A stretch of 64,000 nucleotides of DNA from NCBI GenBank assembly GCA_020683205.1, contig CP085689.1, forward strand, positions 1,984,001 through 2,048,000. The letters run 5' to 3'. This DNA comes from Lentisphaerae bacterium WC36. GTDB taxonomy: Bacteria; Verrucomicrobiota; Lentisphaeria; Victivallales; SZUA-371. Positions 18,701 to 28,226 of this stretch are shown here, piece after piece. The stretch's first letter is position 1. The number at the start of each line of letters is the position of its first letter. Under the pieces are notes generated by a model, which did no database searches, was not told the DNA's origin, and saw nothing but the letters and a program-made list of their open reading frames with translations. Position numbers and translations under genes: made by a program.

Positions 18701-20755
18701 CTATGCTAATTCTTTATCAATAGCTTCTTTAATTTTAGCAAATTCAGCATTATTTGCTAATTCTTCTTCAGTATTGATTGCATTTTTGAACTTTGAGCGT
18801 TCAACTGTTTGACTTCCAACTGTTACTGCAATTGTCCCATCAGCGCTTGGACGTGATGTAAATGCTGCTTCAATTTCAACCTTATCAGCCAAGTTATTAT
18901 TCTTAACATAATCAACAATTAATGCTAACAATTTTTGACCTGGGTCATTTTCTTGCTTAGTGCAAATTGTCACAATAATTGGCAATAATTTATCAGCATC
19001 ACCTTTTAATACTGGAACACGTGCATCAAAAATCTGACAACGGTTTTGGTAATTAGTATGTAAAGTGTGATGTGCTTCATGTGATCCAGCTTCTCCGCCC
19101 ATACACTCATTGTAACACTCTTGAACCATGTAGTTATCTTGAGACTTATGTAATTGCATACGCTTATCAGCCGTATAAAGGCCTTTTGCACGCTCTTTAC
19201 GCACTTCAATATCATGAGTGATAGGCTGACCAGCTCCAGCGATACAACCGCCTGGACATGCCATAACTTCTACAAAATGATAATCAGCTTCACCCGCTCT
19301 AATCTTTTCAGCTAACTCTTTCGCTTTCTTTAGGCCGTAAACCACTGCGACTTTTAAATCAGTTCCGCCAACATTTACTGTTGCTTCTTTAACAGCATCA
19401 AGACCACGAACTTCTTTAAATTCTAGTTGCTTAATAGTTTTACCTTCAACTTTTTCGTATGCAAAACGTAATGCCGCTTCCATAACACCACCAGTAGCAC
19501 CAAAGATAACCCCTGCTCCAGTAGAAAAGCCTAGAGGCATATCAAATGCTTCTGGATCTAATTCATCAAATTTAATACCAGCAGAATTAATCATGCGACC
19601 AACTTCAACAGTTGTTAATACTTTATCAACTTCTGGAATATCTTCGTGCTTAAATTTATCTAATGTAGCTTCATATTTTTTAGCAGTACAAGGCATAATT
19701 GAAACTACTACAATATCTTTTTTATCAGCGTTTAATTTTGCTGGTAATACTTTTTTCGCAACTGAACCAAACATCTGCTGTGGAGATTTACAGCTTGATA
19801 AATTTGGTAATAATTCAGGGAAATAAATTTCTGCAAATTTAACCCATGCTGGGCAACAGCTTGTAAACATCGGTAATGGAGCACTACCACCTAAACGGTC
19901 TAAAAATTCTGTAGCTTCTTCGAAAATTGTCATATCTGCTGCAAATGATGTATCAAATACATAATCAAATCCCATCATTTTTAAAGCATTAACTAATTGT
20001 CCAGCTGTGTTTTCACCTGGTTCGAAACCAAAATGTTCACCTAAACCAACACGCACTGCTGGAGCGACTTGAGCAACAACAATTTTGCTATCATCATGTA
20101 ATAAATCCCAAACATCATTACGATCTTGTTTTGGAATAATCGCTCCAGTTGGACAAACTGCTGCACACTGACCACAGTTCACACACTCAACAGAACTTAA
20201 ATCTTGATCAAATGCTGGTGCAACTTTTGCATTAGCTCCACGACCAATAAAGTCGATTGCGCCAATGCCTTGAACTTCGTCACAAACACGTACGCAGTCA
20301 CCACATAATACACATTTATTTGGATCACGTGTTAAAGATGGTGATGAATGATCAATCTCTTCACGTTCTTCTAACTGCTTATAACGAACTTCTTCAACAC
20401 CTAAACGACGTGCTAAGTCTTGTAATGTACAGTTTGCACTTCTTACACAACTTGGACATTCACGATCATGATTTGCTAATAATAACTCAATATTTATTTT
20501 ACGTATGCTACGAATTTGTTTTGTATCTGTATGGATAACCATTCCTGGTTCAGGTTTTGTTGAACATGTAGCCATAACACCACGACCTTCAACTTCAACA
20601 ACACAAAGACGACATGCACCATAAATACTTAATTCTGAATGGTAACAAAATGTTGGAATTTCAATTCCAGCTTTACGAATAACTTCAAGAAGGTTTCTTT
20701 CATTATCAAAAGCAACCGTTATTCCGTTTACGATAATTTCTTTATTTATACTCAT
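18701..20755 (-). CDS. hydA: [FeFe] hydrogenase catalytic subunit HydA of a trimeric electron-bifurcating hydrogenase (group A3 type)
   Basis: The 684-residue protein has an N-terminal [2Fe-2S] domain (Cys37, 48, 51, 64), a His-Cys [4Fe-4S] site (His96, Cys100, 103, 109) and two [4Fe-4S] clusters (Cys148-158 and 191-201). The H-cluster domain follows with TSCCPAW (Cys300-301), MPCTAKK (354-360) and CPGGCIAG (500-507), then the small-subunit region to about residue 570. A C-terminal extension (575-684) looks like a thioredoxin-like [2Fe-2S] domain that kept only one Cys (Cys598). With HydB and HydC it would couple H2 to NADH and ferredoxin at once. The longer reading from 20863 overlaps hydB; the ATG at 20755, with GGAG upstream, matches the family start. 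Confidence 0.95.
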   Translation of the reverse strand: MSINKEIIVNGITVAFDNERNLLEVIRKAGIEIPTFCYHSELSIYGACRLCVVEVEGRGVMATCSTKPEPGMVIHTDTKQIRSIRKINIELLLANHDRECPSCVRSANCTLQDLARRLGVEEVRYKQLEEREEIDHSSPSLTRDPNKCVLCGDCVRVCDEVQGIGAIDFIGRGANAKVAPAFDQDLSSVECVNCGQCAAVCPTGAIIPKQDRNDVWDLLHDDSKIVVAQVAPAVRVGLGEHFGFEPGENTAGQLVNALKMMGFDYVFDTSFAADMTIFEEATEFLDRLGGSAPLPMFTSCCPAWVKFAEIYFPELLPNLSSCKSPQQMFGSVAKKVLPAKLNADKKDIVVVSIMPCTAKKYEATLDKFKHEDIPEVDKVLTTVEVGRMINSAGIKFDELDPEAFDMPLGFSTGAGVIFGATGGVMEAALRFAYEKVEGKTIKQLEFKEVRGLDAVKEATVNVGGTDLKVAVVYGLKKAKELAEKIRAGEADYHFVEVMACPGGCIAGAGQPITHDIEVRKERAKGLYTADKRMQLHKSQDNYMVQECYNECMGGEAGSHEAHHTLHTNYQNRCQIFDARVPVLKGDADKLLPIIVTICTKQENDPGQKLLALIVDYVKNNNLADKVEIEAAFTSRPSADGTIAVTVGSQTVERSKFKNAINTEEELANNAEFAKIKEAIDKELA

Positions 20756-20777
20756 TTTAAAAACTCTCCAAATCCTC

Positions 20778-22682
20778 TTAAACGCCAACGATTGCGTCAA
20801 ATTTACATTTTTCTTTACAAGCGCCACACTTAATACATTTTTCTGCATCAATAGTATGTGCAACCTTTACTTCACCCTCAATTGCATTTACTGGGCAAAC
20901 ACGCTTACAAGCTGTACAACCTTTACATTTATCAGCAATAATTTCTGGTTTTGCTAAAGCTTTACACTCATTTGCAGGGCAGCTTTTATCAAATACGTGA
21001 GCATCATATTCATTTTTGAAGTATTTTAATGTAGATAATACTGGATTTGGTGCAGTTTTACCTAAACCACAAAGAGAACCAGCTTTAACAGCATGTGCTG
21101 TTTGCTCTAATAATTCTAACGTATCAGCTGTAGCTTCACCAGCAATAATATCGTCTAATAATGCTAACATCTGCTTTGTACCTTCACGGCATGGTACACA
21201 TTTACCACATGATTCATTTTGCGTAAACTGCATAAAGAAACGTGCAACCTGAATCATACATGTTTCGTTGTTCATCACAACAAGTCCACCTGAACCAACC
21301 ATTGCGCCCACTTCCTGAAGTGAATCAAAATCTAATGGCATATCAAGCATTTCAGGAGTTAAACAACCACCTGAAGGACCACCAATTTGTACTGATTTAA
21401 AATCTTCACCAGTAATTTCACCGGCATTATTAGTAACTCCACCACCAATTTCATAAACAATTTCGCGCAATGTAGTACCAAATGGAACTTCAATCAATCC
21501 TGTGTTTGCCACATGACCTGTTAATGCAAATGTTTTTGTACCTGGAGACTTTTCTGTACCAATTGCTTTATATTTAGCTGCGCCATCACGTAAAATTCCA
21601 GGGATTGACGCTAACGTTTCAACATTATTAATAACTGTTGGCTTACCCCATAATCCACTCTGAGCTGGGAATGGAGGTTTAGGCATTGGCATACCACGTT
21701 TACCTTCAATTGAAGCAATCAAAGCAGTTTCTTCACCACAAACAAATGCTCCAGCACCTTCCATTACATGCAATTTAAATGAAAAGCCTGTTCCTAAAAT
21801 ATCATCACCAAGTAAACCAATACGCTCCGCATCAGCAACCGCACGATTCATTCTTTTTACTGCTAAAGGATATTCAGCACGAACATAAACATAACCCTCA
21901 TCTGCTTCAATAGCTTTTGCAGCAATCATCATACCTTCGATAACAGAGTGTGGATTACCCTCTAAAACTGAACGGTCCATGAATGCCCCTGGGTCACCCT
22001 CATCACCATTACAGATTACATATTTCTTGTCATTTTGACTTGCTAAAGTAAACTTCCATTTTAAACCAGTAGGGAAACCTCCTCCTCCACGACCACGCAT
22101 TCCAGAAGCTAAAACTTCTTCGCAAACTTCCATAGATGTCATTTCAAGAGCATTTTCAATACCCTTATAACCACCCTTTGAAATATATTCTTCAATTGAA
22201 TCAGGTTCAATTGTACTATTTTCTAACACAACACGAGTTTGACGGTTGTAGAAATCAATTTCTTCTTCTGTCACACTCTTTTTACCAGTTGCAGGATTTT
22301 CGTAAACTAAACGTTCAACAACATCATCATTAACGATTGTTGATTCAACAATTTCACGAACATCTTCAACTTTAACTTTTGTATAAATAATGTTTCCTGG
22401 TTGAATTTTCACTAATGGTCCCATTTGACAGAAACCTTGGCAACCACTTTTTGAAACGTAGTTTAATTTTTCATCGCCATGATCATGGTTATCTTCATAA
22501 TCAAGTTCAATAACCGCCTTTTGACCAGCTTTTTCCAACTCTTTAACCAATGCGTCACGAACTTCTAACGCACCATTTGCTACACAACCAGTACCAGCGC
22601 ATAACGTAATACGACGCTCTACAGAGTTGTTCACAACTTCATCATATTTAGCTTTAATATCGCTAAGAATCTTATTTGACAT
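20778..22682 (-). CDS. hydB: bifurcating hydrogenase subunit HydB (NuoF-like, NADH/FMN binding)
   Basis: The 634-residue protein has an N-terminal thioredoxin-like [2Fe-2S] domain (CAGTGCVANGA at about 28 and CQGFCQMGP at about 80), then the NuoF core. The core has the glycine-rich NADH loop GRGGGGFPTGLKW (about 196), the FMN loop NGDEGDPGAFMDR (about 225) and the [4Fe-4S] site SCGKCVPCREG (about 490). Two C-terminal ferredoxin clusters follow (CKGCTACKRVCP and CIKCGACKEKC). This is the HydB layout of NAD-linked bifurcating hydrogenases, where FMN is the proposed branch point. The start has AGGAGAG upstream. It is transcribed after hydC (112-base gap) and 22 bases ahead of hydA. Confidence 0.95.
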   Translation of the reverse strand: MSNKILSDIKAKYDEVVNNSVERRITLCAGTGCVANGALEVRDALVKELEKAGQKAVIELDYEDNHDHGDEKLNYVSKSGCQGFCQMGPLVKIQPGNIIYTKVKVEDVREIVESTIVNDDVVERLVYENPATGKKSVTEEEIDFYNRQTRVVLENSTIEPDSIEEYISKGGYKGIENALEMTSMEVCEEVLASGMRGRGGGGFPTGLKWKFTLASQNDKKYVICNGDEGDPGAFMDRSVLEGNPHSVIEGMMIAAKAIEADEGYVYVRAEYPLAVKRMNRAVADAERIGLLGDDILGTGFSFKLHVMEGAGAFVCGEETALIASIEGKRGMPMPKPPFPAQSGLWGKPTVINNVETLASIPGILRDGAAKYKAIGTEKSPGTKTFALTGHVANTGLIEVPFGTTLREIVYEIGGGVTNNAGEITGEDFKSVQIGGPSGGCLTPEMLDMPLDFDSLQEVGAMVGSGGLVVMNNETCMIQVARFFMQFTQNESCGKCVPCREGTKQMLALLDDIIAGEATADTLELLEQTAHAVKAGSLCGLGKTAPNPVLSTLKYFKNEYDAHVFDKSCPANECKALAKPEIIADKCKGCTACKRVCPVNAIEGEVKVAHTIDAEKCIKCGACKEKCKFDAIVGV

Positions 22683-22794
22683 TGTTTTATTCTCTCCTGA
22701 AAGTAAAATAGTTGTATTTTAAAACTACCTATATTAACTAAAAAACAAGGTATCAATAAATAAAATTTTACTATCAAATTTTGTTATCTTAAAT

Positions 22795-23307
22795 TTATTC
22801 AGCTGCTGCTGCTTTTGCTAAAATATCGTCAATAATAGCGACAGCTTCTTCAGGTTTCACTTGACCATAAACATCTTCATTAACTAACATTACTGGAGCT
22901 AAACCACAAGCACCAAGACAACTTACTGTTTCAACTGTAAACATTAAATCATCAGTTGTTTGTTTATCATCAGATAGACCTAATCTATCGTACAAAGCAT
23001 GAAGAATTGAATGAGATTTTTTCACGTGACAAGCAGTACCATCACAAAGCTTGAAAACGTATTTACCTTTTGGTTCAAGTGCAAAATGCGCATAAAATGT
23101 TGCAACGCCGTATACTTTTGCAGGAGGAATATCTAAAGATGTTGCAACATAGCTAATAACATCTTTTGATAAATATTTATACTCTTCTTGGACTTCTTGA
23201 AGAATCGGAATCAATTTTGATTCATCACAATTGTATTTTTCAAGAATTTTGTTCACTGCTGCTAAGTGTTCGATCATAGCGGCAGTTTTTTCGTTTGTTT
23301 CTTGCAT
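22795..23307 (-). CDS. hydC: bifurcating hydrogenase subunit HydC (NuoE-like [2Fe-2S] protein)
   Basis: The 170-residue protein is a NuoE homologue. The helical N-terminus (LIPILQEVQEEYKYLSKDV) is followed by VYGVATFYAHFALEPKGK and the four [2Fe-2S] cysteines in CDGTACH and VSCLGACGLAP. It passes electrons between HydB and the rest of the complex in the cytoplasm. AAGAGG lies ten bases before the ATG. It is the first gene of the structural operon, preceded by 433 bases without a gene. Confidence 0.95.
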   Translation of the reverse strand: MQETNEKTAAMIEHLAAVNKILEKYNCDESKLIPILQEVQEEYKYLSKDVISYVATSLDIPPAKVYGVATFYAHFALEPKGKYVFKLCDGTACHVKKSHSILHALYDRLGLSDDKQTTDDLMFTVETVSCLGACGLAPVMLVNEDVYGQVKPEEAVAIIDDILAKAAAAE

Positions 23308-23740
23308 TTTAAATTACCTCTTTAAAAAATTAAAAACTTCTCAGTATATTAAATTTTATATAATATTCATAGTAATCAAAAACCTCAATCTAAATAAAAC
23401 AACCTTTTAAAGCTAAAATAAAGTAGCAATAGAGGTTACCAAAGCCAAAACATTAGATTAAGTCTTTTTTTATCTAAGTACTTATATACTATATGTATTT
23501 TTTTAAAAGTCTATAATTTTATTAAAAAAAAACGATATTTTATTAAATTTTTATTAATATTTTAGTATTTATTTAAAAATATTAACTTTTTGCTACTAAA
23601 TTTAGTGTAATTTTTCCGTTATATTTTTACAAAATATAAGAAGTTTTTTTTGAAGATTTTATAATTATAGTTGCGCATACACAACACCTCCAACATAAAT
23701 GTTGTCCCCCTAAATCATATCACTATAAAAATAAAAAACT
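23308..23740. other. intergenic stretch upstream of hydC, nothing recognised
   Basis: These 433 very AT-rich bases separate hydC from the kinase-like gene. They must contain the hydCBA promoter unless transcription runs through from upstream. No Rex-type palindrome (TTGTGAA with TTCACAA) was found. A short CAACAT-AA-ATGTTG palindrome at about 23691-23705 is too small to interpret. Confidence 0.45.
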
Positions 23741-25012
23741 TTAACTAAATTCTTGTTCATAAAATTGTATAGCTGCCTCCATTGAGCCTCTTAAAAATAA
23801 ATTTTCATAGTCGAATCCACTAATAGCAACCTCTTGAGTGCAATAATCAACAAAGTTTTTTATACAGCCTCCTATGCTGTATTTTATATCATCTTCAACA
23901 ATATGAATATTTGAGAACCAACGTTCAAACTTCATGACTTTAGCAAGTTGTAGCAGATTTATTGGTTTAACAGGTAAAGAACTTTCACATCTAGCTGTAT
24001 GTACACTAGCAACCATGATTGCTATGTCTTTTACAACACCTATCTGCCAATCTTTTTTATTCAATTCATCTCTGTGCAAAGCGGAGCTATAGCCAATAAA
24101 AAAAACTCCACCTAATTCGTTTACTACAATAATATTATCAGCACGAAGATCCCGATGAACTATTTCTAAACAATGTAAATCATATAAAAAATTAGCACAT
24201 GAAGCATACAATTCAAAATCATTCGAGCCCCCCTCTCTACCTTTTTGCGCAGTATATTCTTTTAAAGGTATTCCTTGAATTTTAGGAAATATTTGAAATT
24301 CATGAACGTCTCCAGCCAACACATGACCAATATGATAATCAAATGTTTTTGGTAAACTTTCAAAATCAGGTAAATATCTTGGTCCAAGAAAATTATAAAC
24401 GTCTTCAAAAGTTTCCAATACTCGCTTCCGATCATTGAAACGGCGTTCTTGAGTCATTCTGTCACCTTGTCTAGGTTTAAAAGCCTTGATATTTAAATCA
24501 CTGCTTTCACTAGAGCTACCCTCACTCTTTAATTCCCCCAAATAAGTACGATTATCAATGCCACTTAACCTACCAATTTTATAAACTTGGCCATTTGCAA
24601 ATATTTTTTTATTTTTTTTGCTAATTGCGCCAGTAAATAAACTTGTACCACTAACTCCTGCCATTTCAAGAAAAATATTAATTAGCTCCCTTCCCCGACC
24701 ATTTTTTGATAAAGTTTTACCAATTCTTTTTATTTCAATACATTTTGCTTCATTGCTCATGCTAGCATCATTCAAAACTATTAAAATTTGTTCCATTTTT
24801 TGAAGATTAGATCTAGTAGTATTTTTATTGAAAAATAGCTTTCCTTCCCTAAATCCCCCTCGCCAACCATAACCACTACTAATTCCGCAACTAGATTGTA
24901 ACCATACTGATCTAGAGTCCATATAAGAATTTATCGCATTTCTTAAAGCAATAAAAGGAGGTCCTTTTTTCAATCGTTTTTCAAAATGTTTCACATATCT
25001 ATTACTAGGCAT
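23741..25012 (-). CDS. protein-kinase-fold protein with degenerate metal-binding motif (pseudokinase-like)
   Basis: The 423-residue protein is not recognised as a known family, but its second half has kinase features. LYDLHCLEIVHRDLRADNIIVV (about residues 272-292) is a near-perfect catalytic loop, with the HRD motif and the Asn five residues on. The following strand reads VFFIGYSSAL, where the usual DFG is replaced (Asp to Gly), so the second Mg2+ ligand is missing. The N-terminal 200 residues are basic and Ser/Gly-rich, with no signal peptide. It could be a pseudokinase, an unusual active kinase or an effector-like protein. It lies between the phosphatase gene and hydC on the same strand, but gaps of 122 and 433 bases make operon membership uncertain. 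GGAG precedes the ATG. Confidence 0.55.
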   Translation of the reverse strand: MPSNRYVKHFEKRLKKGPPFIALRNAINSYMDSRSVWLQSSCGISSGYGWRGGFREGKLFFNKNTTRSNLQKMEQILIVLNDASMSNEAKCIEIKRIGKTLSKNGRGRELINIFLEMAGVSGTSLFTGAISKKNKKIFANGQVYKIGRLSGIDNRTYLGELKSEGSSSESSDLNIKAFKPRQGDRMTQERRFNDRKRVLETFEDVYNFLGPRYLPDFESLPKTFDYHIGHVLAGDVHEFQIFPKIQGIPLKEYTAQKGREGGSNDFELYASCANFLYDLHCLEIVHRDLRADNIIVVNELGGVFFIGYSSALHRDELNKKDWQIGVVKDIAIMVASVHTARCESSLPVKPINLLQLAKVMKFERWFSNIHIVEDDIKYSIGGCIKNFVDYCTQEVAISGFDYENLFLRGSMEAAIQFYEQEFS

Positions 25013-25134
25013 AAAAACTCCATTTTTTTATTAAGAACCTGTAATTTAGCAAAGTTTATACTCATATAGTAATATGCTAGTCATTTTTTTGCATTAAAAT
25101 TAATGAAATCTATGATATTTTAGTCAAAAAAATA

Positions 25135-26310
25135 TTAAAAGTAATCAATATTTACCTCTTTATAGAATTGCTCTGTGAGAATTTTTTCAAGCTTAAGAAT
25201 AATAGTTTTCCTAAATTCAAGATGAACTGGCATTTTTGGATCTTGATTAGCAACATTTATACGCGTTCCAACTAAAAAATTAATGATATCATGTTCAAGT
25301 AATAATTTATATAATTGCCCCGCAGGGTCAACCTTATTTTTTCCACTTTTATTCTCTAAATATTCTAATAATCTAGTTAAAGTAAAAACCCCTTCTGTTA
25401 CTAAATTTGTTCCTTGCAAATATGATGTTGGTGGTAAATCATGTTTAAAGCCTTCAGTATTAATACGAATTTTTTTACCCCATTGTCGAGCAATAATTTC
25501 GGCAGAAGATCCTCCACAAATAACTTTTGAACCATGAAAATTTGCTAATTCCTCGGCAATAACTTTATCATTTTCTTCATGATAAGCTGGACCTGTATAA
25601 AGCATTAAATCTTTCAAAGTTCTCATATGAAAAACAGCCGCAGTAATATCATCAAGAGCTTTATAATTAGTTTCATGTTTAATTGCTTCTGAAACAATTT
25701 TCCATGATAAATCATTAGCATTAATGCTATTATTTGCAGTTACAATTTGACAGATAAATTCTTGAACATTTTTATCACCAAATCCCCTATGAAATGTTTT
25801 ATTCCCCATTCCTGATTGAGTCACACCATCAGAATAAACGGCTAAATAGTCATTTGCATGCATATAAAATTCATAAATTTTCATAGTGCGATTTTGAATT
25901 TTTGATGATTTAATTGTAGAATATGGAATTTCTAAAATTTGATTGTTACGAATTAAAGTAAATGGCGGATTATCCATTTCAATAATTTTAGTGTAACCAT
26001 CAATATGTACGTCAATAATTGTGAATGTAGCATAACTAATATTACGTACCTGACAAATTGGTAAAGCGTCCATAATGATTCCAGCAAAATGTTCAATATC
26101 ACGTTTTTCTTCAATAAATTTCAACGCCATAGTCGCAGTCATTGAAGCTAAAATATTAGCTTTAACACCACTGCCTAAACCATCACTTAAAACAGCAATA
26201 ACTCTACTGCGTGCATCAACTTTTTTGAATAAAAATCGATCGCCACCAATATCTTCTCCATTTTTAAAGATTTGATTAAAATCAATATCTAAATATAATT
26301 TTTCATCCAT
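25135..26310 (-). CDS. SpoIIE-type PP2C protein serine/threonine phosphatase, hydrogenase-linked
   Basis: The 391-residue protein has SpoIIE/PP2C motifs: VIAVLSDGLGSGVKANILAS (about 35-55, metal-binding Asp-Gly), YLAVYSDGVTQSG (about 152-164) and LDDITAAVFHM (about 218-228, the late Asp). The last 160 residues form an extra domain with no motif I recognise. Such phosphatases are commonly found beside sensory [FeFe]-hydrogenase homologues, as here, where the gene starts eight bases after the sensor's stop. It probably dephosphorylates a Ser/Thr-phosphorylated target in response to the sensor. The target is unknown; the kinase-fold gene next door is a candidate partner. The ATG at 26310 lacks a strong ribosome binding site, consistent with coupling. 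Confidence 0.85.
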   Translation of the reverse strand: MDEKLYLDIDFNQIFKNGEDIGGDRFLFKKVDARSRVIAVLSDGLGSGVKANILASMTATMALKFIEEKRDIEHFAGIIMDALPICQVRNISYATFTIIDVHIDGYTKIIEMDNPPFTLIRNNQILEIPYSTIKSSKIQNRTMKIYEFYMHANDYLAVYSDGVTQSGMGNKTFHRGFGDKNVQEFICQIVTANNSINANDLSWKIVSEAIKHETNYKALDDITAAVFHMRTLKDLMLYTGPAYHEENDKVIAEELANFHGSKVICGGSSAEIIARQWGKKIRINTEGFKHDLPPTSYLQGTNLVTEGVFTLTRLLEYLENKSGKNKVDPAGQLYKLLLEHDIINFLVGTRINVANQDPKMPVHLEFRKTIILKLEKILTEQFYKEVNIDYF

Positions 26311-26318
26311 AATTTTGA

Positions 26319-28109
26319 TTATTTATTAATGTTTTTATCATCTGCGTAGTCATCAGCAATTGACCGCAATAAAATTTCTGTTTCAGCCATATTTTCGCCA
26401 AGTTTACAAGCAATATCTTGAACCGTTGCTAAATTTTTATTAATAACTTCTCGAGCTCGTTCAGCAATTTGTTCACGACGAATTTCACCTTTGGTAATAT
26501 CAAAAACAACAGCGCCAGCAACAGTGTCCTTTTCAATCACAAAGGCCGAAATATTATAAAGTTTACCAGCTACTTTAAATGCTTCATAATTAACTTCTGT
26601 TCCATTCTCAAGAACATTTTCAATAATCTGACAAAGCTGTTTAGGTAACATTCTACGAGCATCAGCTCCAGCTAACCCAGGTCGCGCATCATAACCTAAC
26701 AATAAATCATCACCAAACATTAATGCCAATTTTCGATTACATTCGATTACTTCGAGGTTATTATTAACAATTATCACTCCAGCTGGCATAGATTTTATTA
26801 GAGCATTTGCCTGTTTTTGAGCGAGCTTACGCATAAATGAAACACACATTTCACTTTCAGCGTTACCTTTCACTAACGCTACAGCTAATTCTCGACAACT
26901 ATTGTAACCACAACCACCACAATTAAGTTCATCTTCGACCGTTGATTTACCTATTGATTTTAAAGCTTCTTGAATTTGTTGAGGAGTAACTTGCTCATTT
27001 AATATGTTATTTTCAGTAAAAGTTTTATGAAGATTTTCTTCAGTAATATCATCATCTTCAGCTTCTTTAATATTATTGACATCAATAATATTACGTATCG
27101 CAATGTCGTCTGGCATCGCAACATTACGTTCAATGCGTAAACGATTTATTAAATTACCTTTTTCAGTGCCACAGCTAGGACCATTAATGCAGCCTCCTTC
27201 ACATGATAAAGCTTCGATAAAAACATTTTCTTTAATATCACGAGGATGAATATTGGTCAATTCACTAACCATATTATCAATGCCAGCAATATCTATAGTC
27301 AATAATTGTTTTTCATGCGTCTGATTATATTTATTAATCGTGCGATTCATACCACCAACGATTGGATAAATCGCCCCCTCTTCAGCTTCAAATGGAAAAA
27401 ATTTGTAATCGTTTTTGTCAGCATCAATCGTTCTTAGATCAATATTTTTCTCATTGAACCATTCCTTTAATTCTGCAAAGGTCAAGGCAATATTCATTAA
27501 ATTTTTATAACGATCAGCCTCATTTTTTTTTGCAATACATGGTCCAATAAAAATAATTTTAATATCATCCCCTAGCTCTTGACGCAAAAATGCGCAATGC
27601 GCCAATGCAGGTGATAATAAATCAGAAATAGAATCTTTCAAATTTGGCAAATATTTTTTTATGTAATCAACACACGCTGGACACGCTGAAGAAATCTGTA
27701 ATTTCGACTTTTTGTGGCTCTCTTTATCAGTTGCAACTTTTTCAGAAATAATTTGTGCACCAATAGCAGTTTCACTAATTTCACAAATTCCTAATTCTTT
27801 TATTGCTTTAACAATGCGTTCTTTTGGCACATTAACAAATTCGCTAACCCAACTCGGTGCTAATGAAACATAAACTTTATCGGTATTTTCTTCAACAATT
27901 TGCTGGGCAAAAGGCAAATCATTACGAATTTTTTTAGCATTAGCTGGGCAAGCTTCAACACAGCGACCGCAAGCAATACACATTTCTGAAATAACTGTCG
28001 CATGGGAGTCTTCAACTCTAATCGCTTTGACAGGGCATGCTCGTACGCATTTATAGCAATCCTGACATTCTGTGTCCACAGTGTAAACGGGATATTTTTG
28101 ATTCATCAT
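26319..28109 (-). CDS. hydS: sensory [FeFe]-hydrogenase homologue with PAS domain (group C, HydS/HsfB type)
   Basis: The 596-residue protein starts with two [4Fe-4S] ferredoxin motifs (Cys15-25 and 44-54). The H-cluster domain has SSACPACV at 140-147, where Ala142 replaces the proton-relay Cys and Cys143 is kept as cluster ligand. IGPCIAKK (188-195) and SCEGGCINGPSC (about 310) follow. Then comes a CGGCGYNSC four-Cys [4Fe-4S] segment (about 400) and a PAS-like domain (MPAGVIIVNNNLEVIECNRKL, about 450-560). The Ala replacement and PAS domain are typical of the putative H2-sensing class rather than catalytic hydrogenases. It lies between rex and the phosphatase gene, so it probably reports H2 or redox state to them. 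The second of two adjacent ATGs (28106) may be the real start. Confidence 0.9.
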   Translation of the reverse strand: MMNQKYPVYTVDTECQDCYKCVRACPVKAIRVEDSHATVISEMCIACGRCVEACPANAKKIRNDLPFAQQIVEENTDKVYVSLAPSWVSEFVNVPKERIVKAIKELGICEISETAIGAQIISEKVATDKESHKKSKLQISSACPACVDYIKKYLPNLKDSISDLLSPALAHCAFLRQELGDDIKIIFIGPCIAKKNEADRYKNLMNIALTFAELKEWFNEKNIDLRTIDADKNDYKFFPFEAEEGAIYPIVGGMNRTINKYNQTHEKQLLTIDIAGIDNMVSELTNIHPRDIKENVFIEALSCEGGCINGPSCGTEKGNLINRLRIERNVAMPDDIAIRNIIDVNNIKEAEDDDITEENLHKTFTENNILNEQVTPQQIQEALKSIGKSTVEDELNCGGCGYNSCRELAVALVKGNAESEMCVSFMRKLAQKQANALIKSMPAGVIIVNNNLEVIECNRKLALMFGDDLLLGYDARPGLAGADARRMLPKQLCQIIENVLENGTEVNYEAFKVAGKLYNISAFVIEKDTVAGAVVFDITKGEIRREQIAERAREVINKNLATVQDIACKLGENMAETEILLRSIADDYADDKNINK

Positions 28110-28226
28110 ATTTCTCGAAAATTATTAATTGTTACCTTATGAATGTAACATTAATTAACAAAAAAAACAAGGAATTAAGAACATTTCTAAATACTGATTT
28201 AACTAAAGCTATCTTAAAAAATTATC

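Noticed and set aside
20257-20538. 93-codon open frame on the plus strand inside hydA
   Set aside because: It is antisense to highly conserved hydrogenase sequence, with His/Leu-rich composition caused by the codons opposite and no ribosome binding site.
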